Below, piece after piece: positions 1 through 7,151 of a DNA stretch of 18,203 nt. Both the position numbers and the translations under genes were made by a program. The notes below the pieces were generated by a model. It saw only the letters and a program-made list of their open reading frames with translations, had not been told where the DNA came from and ran no database searches. Source of the DNA: Fidelibacterota bacterium (lineage in GTDB: Bacteria; Fidelibacterota; Marinisomatia; Marinisomatales; S15-B10); the NCBI GenBank assembly GCA_002691365.1, contig NZHL01000008.1:176014-194216 (forward strand), given 5' to 3'. Numbering within the stretch: the stretch's first letter is position 1; every line of letters begins with the position of its first letter.

Positions 1-800
1 CCTGTTGCGCATTCTTGACCCATATTTCCAAAAACCATTGATTGAACATTTACAGCAGTTCCCCATTCTTCAGGAATATCTTCAATTCTTCGATATGCTA
101 TTGCTCTTTTACCCATCCAAGACTGAAAAACTGCTTTAATTCCACCCCATAATTGTTCGTGTGGATCATCTGGAAATTCATTTCCTAGAACATTTTTGAC
201 AGTTGATTTAAATTTATTTGAAAGTTCCTTCCAATCATTTGCATCTAAGTCAGTGTCTTCACTCACACCTTTTTCTTCTTTACGTTTTTCAATTAATTCT
301 TCAAGTCGTTCTCTAATAGAAATACCATCTTTAGGTTCTTTTCCAGCAGATTTTTCCATTACTACATCTGAATACATCATAATTAATCTGCGATAAGCAT
401 CATAAACAAAAGTTGGGTTACCAGTTTTTTCAATCAAACCAGGAATTGTTTTTGAAGTTAAACCAATGTTTAAAACAGTTTCCATCATTCCTGGCATTGA
501 AATTCTTGCTCCAGACCTAACTGACATTAGTAATGGGTTAGAGGAATCACCAAATTTTTTACCCATTATTTTTTCAGTCTTATTTATTGCTTCAAGAACT
601 TGTTTTTCTAATTCTTTTGGAAATTGTGAATTATTATCATAATAATAAGTACAAACTTCAGTAGTTATTGTAAATCCTGGAGGTACAGGAATACCTATAT
701 TGGTCATTTCAGCAAGATTAGCCCCTTTTCCACCTAATAAGTTTTTCATATCAGCTTTACCATCTGAATTTGAATCGCCAAAAAAATAAACTGTTTTCAC
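1..800 (-). CDS. ppdK: Pyruvate, phosphate dikinase, N-terminal part (runs off the left edge)
   Basis: Interconverts pyruvate + ATP + phosphate with phosphoenolpyruvate + AMP + pyrophosphate, a cytoplasmic step of central carbon metabolism. The 266 visible residues cover the N-terminal ATP-binding region. They begin VKTVYFFGD and contain LLGGKGANLAEM (about residues 21-32), IPVPPGFTITT, and the hallmark SVRSGARISMPGMMETVLN (about residues 106-124). The central phosphohistidine domain and C-terminal PEP domain lie outside the window. I chose the GTG at 800 because an excellent SD, AAGGGAG, sits 6 bases upstream and because PPDKs start just before this segment. The reading frame stays open to base 1 with no sign of damage. 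It is transcribed divergently from the MaoC gene pair. PEP synthase is a less likely alternative, given the PPDK-type N-terminus. Confidence 0.96.
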   Translation of the reverse strand, partial: MKTVYFFGDSNSDGKADMKNLLGGKGANLAEMTNIGIPVPPGFTITTEVCTYYYDNNSQFPKELEKQVLEAINKTEKIMGKKFGDSSNPLLMSVRSGARISMPGMMETVLNIGLTSKTIPGLIEKTGNPTFVYDAYRRLIMMYSDVVMEKSAGKEPKDGISIRERLEELIEKRKEEKGVSEDTDLDANDWKELSNKFKSTVKNVLGNEFPDDPHEQLWGGIKAVFQSWMGKRAIAYRRIEDIPEEWGTAVNVQSMVFGNMGQECAT

Positions 801-806
801 TGTTTT

Positions 807-813
807 CTCCCTT
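807..813 (-). promoter_or_regulatory. Shine-Dalgarno site of ppdK
   Basis: Minus-strand AAGGGAG, 6 bases before the GTG at 800. It is one of the few strong SD sequences in the window and decides the non-ATG start of ppdK. Confidence 0.8.
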
Positions 814-894
814 TAAGATTAATTAAAAATTTAAGTATGATAATTAATCTAACAAAAAATTAAATCAATTAATTTTAGTTGTTAAATTAAACAG

Positions 895-900
895 TATAAT
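895..900 (+). promoter_or_regulatory. Putative -10 element for the MaoC gene pair
   Basis: A perfect TATAAT lies 14 bases before the ATG at 915, in the 114-base divergent gap between ppdK and the MaoC genes. A second -10-like TATAAA follows at 904-909. No good -35 lies at the usual distance (TTGTTA at 879-884 is too close). No SD is visible before the ATG. The leader would be about 8 bases or none, so the mRNA may be leaderless. I see no clear ppdK promoter in the same gap beyond general AT richness. Confidence 0.4.
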
Positions 901-914
901 ATATATAAATTTTT

Positions 915-1352
915 ATGGATTTGTCAGTTGTAGGAAAAAAATATCCTATTTTCATTTATGAGGTAGGGTCAGAAAAAATAATAGAATATGCTAAGGCAAC
1001 ATTGTTAAAAAACCCATATTCTATAAAAAAGACGAAACGCAAACTTTTAATTGCACCACCAACTTTTGTAGCTACTTATGCTTTTAAAGCTTTACGATAT
1101 GTTTTTGACGATAAGGAATTAGGAATGAATGTACCTAATGTAATGCATGCTGAACAAACCTTTGAATTTGGAGAAGTTGTTAAATCTGGAGATATAATTT
1201 CTACCAAAGTGGAATTAAAAAATGGATTTTCAAAAGAAAACAAAAATGGTGATAAAATTGATTTTTTAGTTGTTATTTCAGAATCAAAAAATCAAAAAAA
1301 ACAAATAGTATGTAATGGAAGATGGGTATTAGTAGAAAAATATAATGTCTAA
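915..1352 (+). CDS. MaoC-like / FAS1-type dehydratase N-terminal domain protein
   Basis: A 145-residue single hot-dog-fold protein resembling the N-terminal domain of MaoC dehydratases (FAS1-like dehydratase family, cf. mycobacterial HadA/HadC). Visible family features are the N-terminal GKKYP.F.YEVG segment, the LIAPPTFVATYAF region (about residues 45-57), MHAEQTFEFGEVVKSGD (about 77-93), and a final strand ending NGRWVLVEK. In split (R)-specific hydratases this subunit usually lacks the catalytic Asp/His pair and dimerises with a catalytic partner. That partner is the next gene, which overlaps it by 8 bases (ATGTCTAA). The substrate is probably a 3-hydroxyacyl-CoA or -ACP; the sequence does not show which. 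No SD precedes the ATG. Confidence 0.75.
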   Translation: MDLSVVGKKYPIFIYEVGSEKIIEYAKATLLKNPYSIKKTKRKLLIAPPTFVATYAFKALRYVFDDKELGMNVPNVMHAEQTFEFGEVVKSGDIISTKVELKNGFSKENKNGDKIDFLVVISESKNQKKQIVCNGRWVLVEKYNV

Positions 1353-1680
1353 GAAAATTAAAATTAGCGAATATTTACCCTTTTTTTATGCAGGTGCAAG
1401 TGGAGATTTTAATCAAATCCATATAGATGATAAAATTGCTAAAAAAACAGGTCTTAAAGGAATTGTTCTTCAAGGTTTATGTACAATGGGAATTGTTTCA
1501 AATTATTTTTTAGGAGATAAAAATCCAAAAATAATAAAAAAGATTAAAGTAAGATTTTCAAAACCAGTTTATCCAAACGATGAATTAAATATTCAGTTTA
1601 AAAAAAATAAATTTGTTGTGTTAAATCAATTTAATGAAGAAGTAATCTCTAAAGGAGAAATTACTATTAATGAAGAGTAG
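1345..1680 (+). CDS. MaoC-like (R)-specific enoyl hydratase, catalytic subunit
   Basis: A 111-residue hot-dog protein. The hydratase-2 motif YAGASGDFNQIHIDD is at about residues 15-29, giving the expected Asp21 and His26 catalytic pair. GLKGIVLQGLCTMGIV follows (cf. the family G.....HG...M), then KVRFSKPVYPNDEL. This is the HadB-like catalytic half of a heterodimeric dehydratase, with the preceding gene supplying the other half. It would hydrate or dehydrate (R)-3-hydroxyacyl/enoyl thioesters in the cytoplasm, in fatty-acid synthesis or in acyl-CoA breakdown. The family's motif His is Gln in LQGL, a possible divergence. Its start overlaps the upstream stop, implying translational coupling. 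Its 3' end overlaps the convergent bioY by 14 bases, leaving no room for a separate terminator. Confidence 0.82.
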   Translation: MSKKIKISEYLPFFYAGASGDFNQIHIDDKIAKKTGLKGIVLQGLCTMGIVSNYFLGDKNPKIIKKIKVRFSKPVYPNDELNIQFKKNKFVVLNQFNEEVISKGEITINEE

Positions 1681-2251
1681 TTTGGTTTAATAATTTTTTA
1701 CTATTTGATAATATAAAAGAACGAATTATAATTTTTAAAATATCACCGGGTAAAAATGGAATAACACCAATTTTAACTATATTATTAAAACCTACGTAAA
1801 ACCCCAACCATAAAACTCCTATTAAATAAATTATAATAGTTGATAATATCATTAGTAAAAGTGACATTTTGAAGTTTCTTGTCCAACCTTTATTTTTTAA
1901 AGAACCTGCAATTCCAGCTGCAAAAACAAAACCAAAAATGTAACCCCCAGTTGGTCCAAATAAATGAATTATACCTGAACCAAAACCAGCGAATATGGGT
2001 AATCCACTTAAACCAGCAAAAATATAAAGTATATTGCTAAAGACTCCTTTACTGAATCCCAAATATGCTCCAGAAAGAATAACAAAAAAAGTTTGGAGTG
2101 TTATAGGAACCGGAGTAAATGGAAGTTGAATTTTTATTTGAGCAGAAAATCCAATTAATAATGCAAATGATAAGATTTGAAATATACTATATGTTATAGA
2201 ATAAGCTTTAAATGTTGTAAAACTATTTGATAAAAAATTTATGTGTCTCAT
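1667..2251 (-). CDS. bioY: Biotin transporter substrate-binding component BioY
   Basis: An integral membrane S component of an energy-coupling-factor (ECF) transporter that captures biotin. At 194 residues it has normal family length. Recognisable blocks are LPFTPVPITLQTFFVILSG (about 43-61), LSGLPIFAGFGSG (81-93), the diagnostic GPTGGYIFGF (99-108) and a C-terminal VIPFLPGDILK (163-173). About six hydrophobic segments are visible. No ecfA/ecfT (bioM/bioN) genes are in the window, so it must use shared ECF modules elsewhere or act alone. It lies 37 bases after purH on the same strand and may be the last gene of the purine operon, though a promoter in the AT-only gap cannot be excluded. No SD is seen before the ATG. 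Confidence 0.93.
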   Translation of the reverse strand: MRHINFLSNSFTTFKAYSITYSIFQILSFALLIGFSAQIKIQLPFTPVPITLQTFFVILSGAYLGFSKGVFSNILYIFAGLSGLPIFAGFGSGIIHLFGPTGGYIFGFVFAAGIAGSLKNKGWTRNFKMSLLLMILSTIIIYLIGVLWLGFYVGFNNIVKIGVIPFLPGDILKIIIRSFILSNSKKLLNQTTLH

Positions 2252-2288
2252 GAAGAAAAATTAATATTTTATTTGTTAATAAAAAAGC

Positions 2289-3842
2289 CTAGTGTTTAAA
2301 ACATCTATTTCCAGTGAAAACCATACTTATTTTGTGCTCATCACATGCTTGAATAACTTCTTTGTCTTTTATAGAACCACCGGGTTGAATAATTGTTTTT
2401 ATTCCAGTTTTAGCTATTTTATCAATACTATCACGAAATGGAAAAAAAGCATCTGAACATAAAACTGACTCATTTAAATCTTTTTTTGATTTATTAATTG
2501 CAATATCAACAGAATCTATTCTGCTAACTTGACCTCCACCTATACCAATTGTTTTAAAATTTCTCACAATTAAGATTGCATTAGATTTAATATGTTTAAG
2601 AACTTTCCAACCAAATAACATATCTTCAATATGTTTTTTTTTAGGTTTTATTTTGGTAACAACTTGAAGATTTTTTTTTGAGACATTTAATGAATCGGAT
2701 TCTTGAATTAATACACCACCATTTAAATCTCTAAGTTCTAAAGAATTATTTGGCGAATATTTTTTGTTAAACTTAATTAATCTTAAATTTTTCTTTTTAG
2801 ATAAAATCTTTATTGCTTTATTAGTATAACCTGGAGCTAAAATAACTTCAAAAAAAATTTTATTTATTTCTTTAGCAAGATCTTCACCGCAAATTTCATT
2901 AACACCTACTATTCCTCCAAATGCTGATAAACTATCGCAATTAAATGCTTTTAAAAATGAATCTTTTATATTTTTCCCTATAGCAACACCACAAGGATTA
3001 GCATGTTTTATTATTACGCATGATGGTTGATTAAATTCAAATAGGCAATTAAGGTTAGCATTTGAGTCCATTAAATTATTGTATGATAGTTTTTTACCTT
3101 GAATTATTTCACTTGATAATATATTAATTGATTCTTTTCCATCTATCTTATAAGCAGCAGCTAATTGATGAGGATTTTCACCATATCTTAGATCAGAGTG
3201 TTTTTTTAAATTTAAAGTAAAACTATCTGGAAACTTTTCATCATTTAGATAATTATGAATAGTTGATTCATAATTAGCAGATGTTTTGAAAGCTTTAATT
3301 GACAATTTTTTTCTTGTTTCAAATGAAATACATTTTTTTTCAGATAGTTCTAAAATATAATCATCATAATCTTTATGATTAGTTAACACCGAAACCCAAC
3401 CTATGTTTTTAGCAGCTGATCTAATCATAGTTGGTCCACCAATATCGATATTTTCATATACTTTTGATATTGAAACATTTTCTTCATTTATTATTTTTTG
3501 AAAAGGATATAAGTTACAAATAACTAAATCAATCCATTTAATATTGACATTAGAAGCTTCAATTTGGTGTTTGTCTCTCAATCCCAAAATACCACCCTCA
3601 ATTAAGGGGTTTATTGTTTTGACACGACCATCCATAACTTCTGGAAAACCAGTAAAATCACTTACATTTATTACATTTATATTAGCTTTTTTCAGTGTAG
3701 ATGCAGTTCCTCCAGTTGATATAATTTCAACATTAAGTGAATCTAATTTTTTAGCAATTTCTACGATCCCTGTTTTATCAAATACTGAAATCAGAGCTCT
3801 TTTAATTAGAACAGGTTTTTCATTTATATTTGCAATTTTCAT
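2289..3842 (-). CDS. purH: Bifunctional AICAR formyltransferase / IMP cyclohydrolase
   Basis: Catalyses the last two steps to IMP: formylation of AICAR with 10-formyl-THF, then ring closure of FAICAR. At 517 residues it is full length. The N-terminal MGS-like cyclohydrolase domain shows LISVFDKTGIVE (17-28), ISTGGT (41-46), DGRVKT (71-76) and NIDIGGPTMIRSAAKN (131-146). The transformylase domain shows LRYGENPHQ (218-226), the catalytic Lys279-His280 in KHANPCGVA, SDAFFPFRDSID and IIQPGGSIKD. Oddity: after DGRVKT, the usual LHPKxHGGIL reads INPLIEGGIL, so two otherwise common histidines are Asn78 and Glu82. The start overlaps the stop of the upstream dehydrogenase gene (ATGA). Confidence 0.97.
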   Translation of the reverse strand: MKIANINEKPVLIKRALISVFDKTGIVEIAKKLDSLNVEIISTGGTASTLKKANINVINVSDFTGFPEVMDGRVKTINPLIEGGILGLRDKHQIEASNVNIKWIDLVICNLYPFQKIINEENVSISKVYENIDIGGPTMIRSAAKNIGWVSVLTNHKDYDDYILELSEKKCISFETRKKLSIKAFKTSANYESTIHNYLNDEKFPDSFTLNLKKHSDLRYGENPHQLAAAYKIDGKESINILSSEIIQGKKLSYNNLMDSNANLNCLFEFNQPSCVIIKHANPCGVAIGKNIKDSFLKAFNCDSLSAFGGIVGVNEICGEDLAKEINKIFFEVILAPGYTNKAIKILSKKKNLRLIKFNKKYSPNNSLELRDLNGGVLIQESDSLNVSKKNLQVVTKIKPKKKHIEDMLFGWKVLKHIKSNAILIVRNFKTIGIGGGQVSRIDSVDIAINKSKKDLNESVLCSDAFFPFRDSIDKIAKTGIKTIIQPGGSIKDKEVIQACDEHKISMVFTGNRCFKH

Positions 3843-5248
3843 TTAGTTGTAATTTTTATGATCTGAGCATCTTTATTTTGTGTATACCAAGTACTACCAT
3901 ATTCTAAAATATATAATTCACCTTTTTTCGATATCAACATATCTATAGGATGATTAAGATCAAGATTTTCCATAAATCTTTCCATACTGACAAAATTTCC
4001 TAATTCATCCATTGTTACAGTAAATATCCATTCTCTTTCAAATTCATAAATAAATAATTTTTCATCATAATATTTAGGAATAGATTTCTCAGAAAAAGTT
4101 TTTTCATCATAATAAAAAACTGGACCAGCCATAGCATTTCTTGGACCGCTTAATACTAAAGGAAATTCATCAGATTCAGAATATGGATACCATATAAAAG
4201 CTGGTTGGGCATTAGGAAGTTTTTTTAAACCTGTATTATTTACAGAGTTATTAATTACATCTAAAGAATTAAATCGTGGACCAGATATTTTTTTTTCAAA
4301 TGAATAATCATTATATGCTTTATTATCAGCAACAAATAAAGGCCATCCAAAATAACCTGGTTTTTTTGCTTGATTTATTTCATCATAACCTTTTGGTCCT
4401 CTTTCTTCTGAATCTTCATGTGAATCGGGCCCTACTTCTCCCCAATATAAAAAGTTAGTTTTTTTATCAATAGAAATTCGAAACGGATTTCTATTACCCA
4501 TTACATAAATTTCAGGTTTTGTATTGGGTGTACCAACTTTAAACAAGTTTCCATCTGGAATTGAATAAGTTCCATCATCCTCTGGTTTTATTCTTAAAAT
4601 TTTTCCAGTTAAATCATTTGTATTAGAAGAAGATCTTTGAGCATCCCAAGGAGTTCGGTTTTTTGATTCATCACTTGGAGAAAAACCATCTGAATCAAAT
4701 GGGTTTGTATTATCTCCAACTGATATAAATAAATTTCCGTTTGGACCAAACTCAAGAGAACCTGCTGAATGACAACATTGATCTCTTTGAAGAGGAATTT
4801 CAAGTAATATTTTCTCTGAATCCTTATCTAAACGATGATTTTTAAAAACAAACCTTGAAACATGTTGCTTTGGAATACTTCCTTTTGGAGAATAAAATAA
4901 ATATACCCAATTATTTATATTATAATTAGGATCAATGGCAATTCCTAAAAGACCATCTTCAAGAGGTGTTTTGTCATTTGTAGTATCACTACTCATTTCA
5001 ACATCAAATTTTGTTATTATTTTTGTTTTTTCAATTTTTGGATCATACAATTTTATATATCCAGATCTTTCAATGAATATAATTTCATCATTATCAAAAA
5101 TATCAAATTCCATAGGTTCATTTAAATTTTGATCTAATATTTTAACATCAAATTGAAAATCACTTTCACTTGATATGTTCTTTGTATTTGAAGCACATGA
5201 AATAATTAGAAATAATGAGCTCAATATATATATTTTATTAATTTTCAT
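3839..5248 (-). CDS. PQQ-type glucose/sorbosone dehydrogenase family lipoprotein
   Basis: A secreted, probably lipid-anchored six-bladed beta-propeller of the soluble aldose dehydrogenase family (GSDH), which typically oxidises sugars with PQQ. The N-terminus is a lipoprotein signal: KINK, a hydrophobic stretch, then lipobox IISC with Cys18. Family features are GLLGIAIDPNY (99-109); DQCCHSAGSLEFGPNG (156-171), with His160 in the position of the catalytic base; ISVGDN (175-180); DLTGKILRIKPEDDG (212-226); GNRNPFRISID (251-261), with Arg254 a likely cofactor contact; GPKGYDEIN (284-292); and AMAGPVFYYD (372-381). At 469 residues it is a stand-alone domain. The DQCCHSAG and GNRNPFR style resembles the propeller found in large ThuA/PKD-associated proteins. 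It overlaps purN by 11 bases and purH by 4, so it is co-translated with purine genes without an obvious metabolic link. The substrate is unknown, and no PQQ-synthesis gene is in the window. Confidence 0.88.
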   Translation of the reverse strand: MKINKIYILSSLFLIISCASNTKNISSESDFQFDVKILDQNLNEPMEFDIFDNDEIIFIERSGYIKLYDPKIEKTKIITKFDVEMSSDTTNDKTPLEDGLLGIAIDPNYNINNWVYLFYSPKGSIPKQHVSRFVFKNHRLDKDSEKILLEIPLQRDQCCHSAGSLEFGPNGNLFISVGDNTNPFDSDGFSPSDESKNRTPWDAQRSSSNTNDLTGKILRIKPEDDGTYSIPDGNLFKVGTPNTKPEIYVMGNRNPFRISIDKKTNFLYWGEVGPDSHEDSEERGPKGYDEINQAKKPGYFGWPLFVADNKAYNDYSFEKKISGPRFNSLDVINNSVNNTGLKKLPNAQPAFIWYPYSESDEFPLVLSGPRNAMAGPVFYYDEKTFSEKSIPKYYDEKLFIYEFEREWIFTVTMDELGNFVSMERFMENLDLNHPIDMLISKKGELYILEYGSTWYTQNKDAQIIKITTK

Positions 5249-5831
5249 TTGTTATTAATTCCTTTTTAAAAATTTTAATAGCTTCGATAAATGATATTCC
5301 CTCTAATTTTTGAACTTTCTTTTTCAATGAAAGTGGAGTTTCATCAAATGAAACGAAACATTTTTTTTGAACCAAAATAGGTCCTTTATCCAAATCCTTG
5401 GTAACGAAATGAATGGTGCAACCCGTTTCAGATTCATTATTTTCAATTACTTTTTTATGAATGTTTAAATCCATTAGACCTGAGTATTTGGGTAATAATG
5501 ATGGATGAACATTTAATATTTTATTATTCCATTCGTTACAAAAATTTGATGATAAAATTCTCATAAAACCTATCAATAAAATTAAATCAACTTTTTCGTT
5601 TTTAAAATGCCCAGATAATTCATTGTCAAATATTTCTCTAGATTTTTTTTTATGGGAAATATAGAGTGATTTTATATTATTATTTTTTGCTTTTTCCAAA
5701 ATCAAAGCAGTTTTTACATTAGAAATAATAAGTTTTATTTCAGCATCCAAATATTTTTTTTCTATTGAATCTATAATTGCATCTAAATCTGTTCCATTTG
5801 ATGACCCCAAAACACCTATTTTTAATGACAT
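5238..5831 (-). CDS. purN: Phosphoribosylglycinamide formyltransferase (10-formyl-THF dependent)
   Basis: Third step of IMP synthesis: GAR + 10-formyl-THF to FGAR. Its 197 residues are slightly shorter than the E. coli enzyme. The phosphate-binding start IGVLGSSNGTDLDAII is at residues 5-20. The catalytic triad of the GART family is intact: Asn107 and His109 in NVHPSLLPKYSG, and Asp148 in LDKGP, preceded by TGCTIHFVT. A one-base gap separates it from the purD stop, and its last 11 bases overlap the start of the sugar dehydrogenase gene (ATGAAAATTAA). No SD is visible, so translation is probably coupled. The formate-dependent alternative PurT is not present in the window. Confidence 0.96.
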   Translation of the reverse strand: MSLKIGVLGSSNGTDLDAIIDSIEKKYLDAEIKLIISNVKTALILEKAKNNNIKSLYISHKKKSREIFDNELSGHFKNEKVDLILLIGFMRILSSNFCNEWNNKILNVHPSLLPKYSGLMDLNIHKKVIENNESETGCTIHFVTKDLDKGPILVQKKCFVSFDETPLSLKKKVQKLEGISFIEAIKIFKKELITNEN

Positions 5832-5832
5832 A

Positions 5833-7143
5833 TTATAATTTAAGTGATTTTATTTTGTTGACTTTTTTCAAAATTAATTCTTGGGTACCAATATCTTTCC
5901 TGTGAAATAAGGGACCTTGAATACTACTAATTGATTTTTCTGCCAATTTTTCTGCTTCAGATAATGATTTACCAACACCAACATATGCAACTGTTCTACT
6001 CCCAGCTTCTATTAATTCATCATTTATTTGATCTAAAGAACCAAAATACAAGTTTTTTTTATCTTGTAGTTGCGATATTTCAATTTTTTCACCTTTCACA
6101 GGTTTATCCGGATACCCATTTGGAACGGCATATTTACATACTGTTGCTAGATTTTCAAATTCAACTTCAACATCTTCTAGGTTTTGATTACATATTGCTA
6201 AACATATTTCAAGAAAATCAGATTTAAGGATTTGTAATACATTCATAACTTCAGGATCCCCAAATCTTGCATTGTATTCAATTACTTTTATCCCATTTTT
6301 AGTTAGGATAAATCCACCATATAAAATTCCTTTGTAGAAATCATTAAATTCATTTTTTAATGCAATTAAAATTTGATTATTTATCTTTTTGGCTTCAATT
6401 ACGTCACTTTCTGAAAGAAATGGGAGTGTGTGATTTTCACATGAGTAACTACCCATACCACCAGTATTTGGGCCAAGATCTCCTTCATACGCTCTTTTGT
6501 GATCTTGAACAATAGGCATATGTTTTAATTTTTTTCCATCACTAAAACTCATTAAAGAAAATTCTTCACCATAGAGTTTTTCTTCAATGATAAATTCCCC
6601 ATTTTTATTAATTATATTTTTACAATATTCTAATGTTTCATCATGTGATTTTAAATGTTCACCTGAAACTTTAACGCCTTTTCCACCAGCTAAACCGTCA
6701 TATTTGACAACAAACTCATTTCCTAATTCTTTCAAATATTCTTCTAATCCATTAATTTTATTAAAAGCCTTATATTTGGGACAACCATTTATATTGTATT
6801 TAATTAAGAGGTTTCGAGTAAATATTTTAGACGTTTCGAGTTTAGCAAGATTTTTTTTAGGGCCAACAACTAATATATTATTTAAATCTAATAAATCAGT
6901 TATCCCAACTTCTAAAGGGTTTTCAGGTCCAATAATTGCAATTTCAATGTTATTTTCTAAGGCATATTCCAAAACATTTTTTTTATCATTGATGTTTCCA
7001 ATTGAAATATTATGACAAATTTTAGCAATACCTGGATTATAATTTGATGCATAACAAAATATTTTATTTTTAATTGAAGATTTTTCTATCGATTTACATA
7101 TTGCATGTTCTCTTGCACCAGATCCAATAATTAGAACATTCAT
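5833..7143 (-). CDS. purD: Phosphoribosylamine-glycine ligase (GAR synthetase)
   Basis: Second step: 5-phosphoribosylamine + glycine + ATP to GAR. It is an ATP-grasp enzyme. The order is the N-terminal domain MNVLIIGSGAREHAI (1-15), GPENPLEVG (72-80), the ATP-grasp core with FVVKYDGLAGGKGVKV, then GDLGPNTGGMGSYS and a metal-binding IEYNARFGDPE. The roughly 436 residues match the family. Start choice: the frame is open upstream to a TTG at 7155 and an ATG at 7149. I prefer the ATG at 7143 because PurD proteins begin M-x-VLxIGSGxREH; the 7149 ATG is nearly as good. The purF stop is at 7152-7154, so the gap is about 8 bases (or 2 with the 7149 start). Confidence 0.96.
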   Translation of the reverse strand: MNVLIIGSGAREHAICKSIEKSSIKNKIFCYASNYNPGIAKICHNISIGNINDKKNVLEYALENNIEIAIIGPENPLEVGITDLLDLNNILVVGPKKNLAKLETSKIFTRNLLIKYNINGCPKYKAFNKINGLEEYLKELGNEFVVKYDGLAGGKGVKVSGEHLKSHDETLEYCKNIINKNGEFIIEEKLYGEEFSLMSFSDGKKLKHMPIVQDHKRAYEGDLGPNTGGMGSYSCENHTLPFLSESDVIEAKKINNQILIALKNEFNDFYKGILYGGFILTKNGIKVIEYNARFGDPEVMNVLQILKSDFLEICLAICNQNLEDVEVEFENLATVCKYAVPNGYPDKPVKGEKIEISQLQDKKNLYFGSLDQINDELIEAGSRTVAYVGVGKSLSEAEKLAEKSISSIQGPLFHRKDIGTQELILKKVNKIKSLKL

Positions 7144-7151
7144 AACCATTA

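Noticed and set aside
196-396. Plus-strand open frame of 66 codons
   Set aside because: It lies antisense inside the intact ppdK frame, with low-complexity Ser/Phe-rich translation typical of shadow frames in AT-rich genes.
2267-2284. Inverted repeat TTTTATT-TGTT-AATAAAA in the purH/bioY gap, a possible terminator
   Set aside because: The stem is entirely A-T and lies in an AT-only gap, so it is expected by chance and would be a weak hairpin. It does not show that transcription ends before bioY.
3544-3846. Plus-strand open frame of 100 codons opposite purH
   Set aside because: It is antisense to the conserved MGS domain of purH and has no recognisable motif or SD; its length follows from the constraints on purH codons.
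6587-7015. Plus-strand open frame of 142 codons opposite purD
   Set aside because: It is antisense to the ATP-grasp region of purD and resembles no family.
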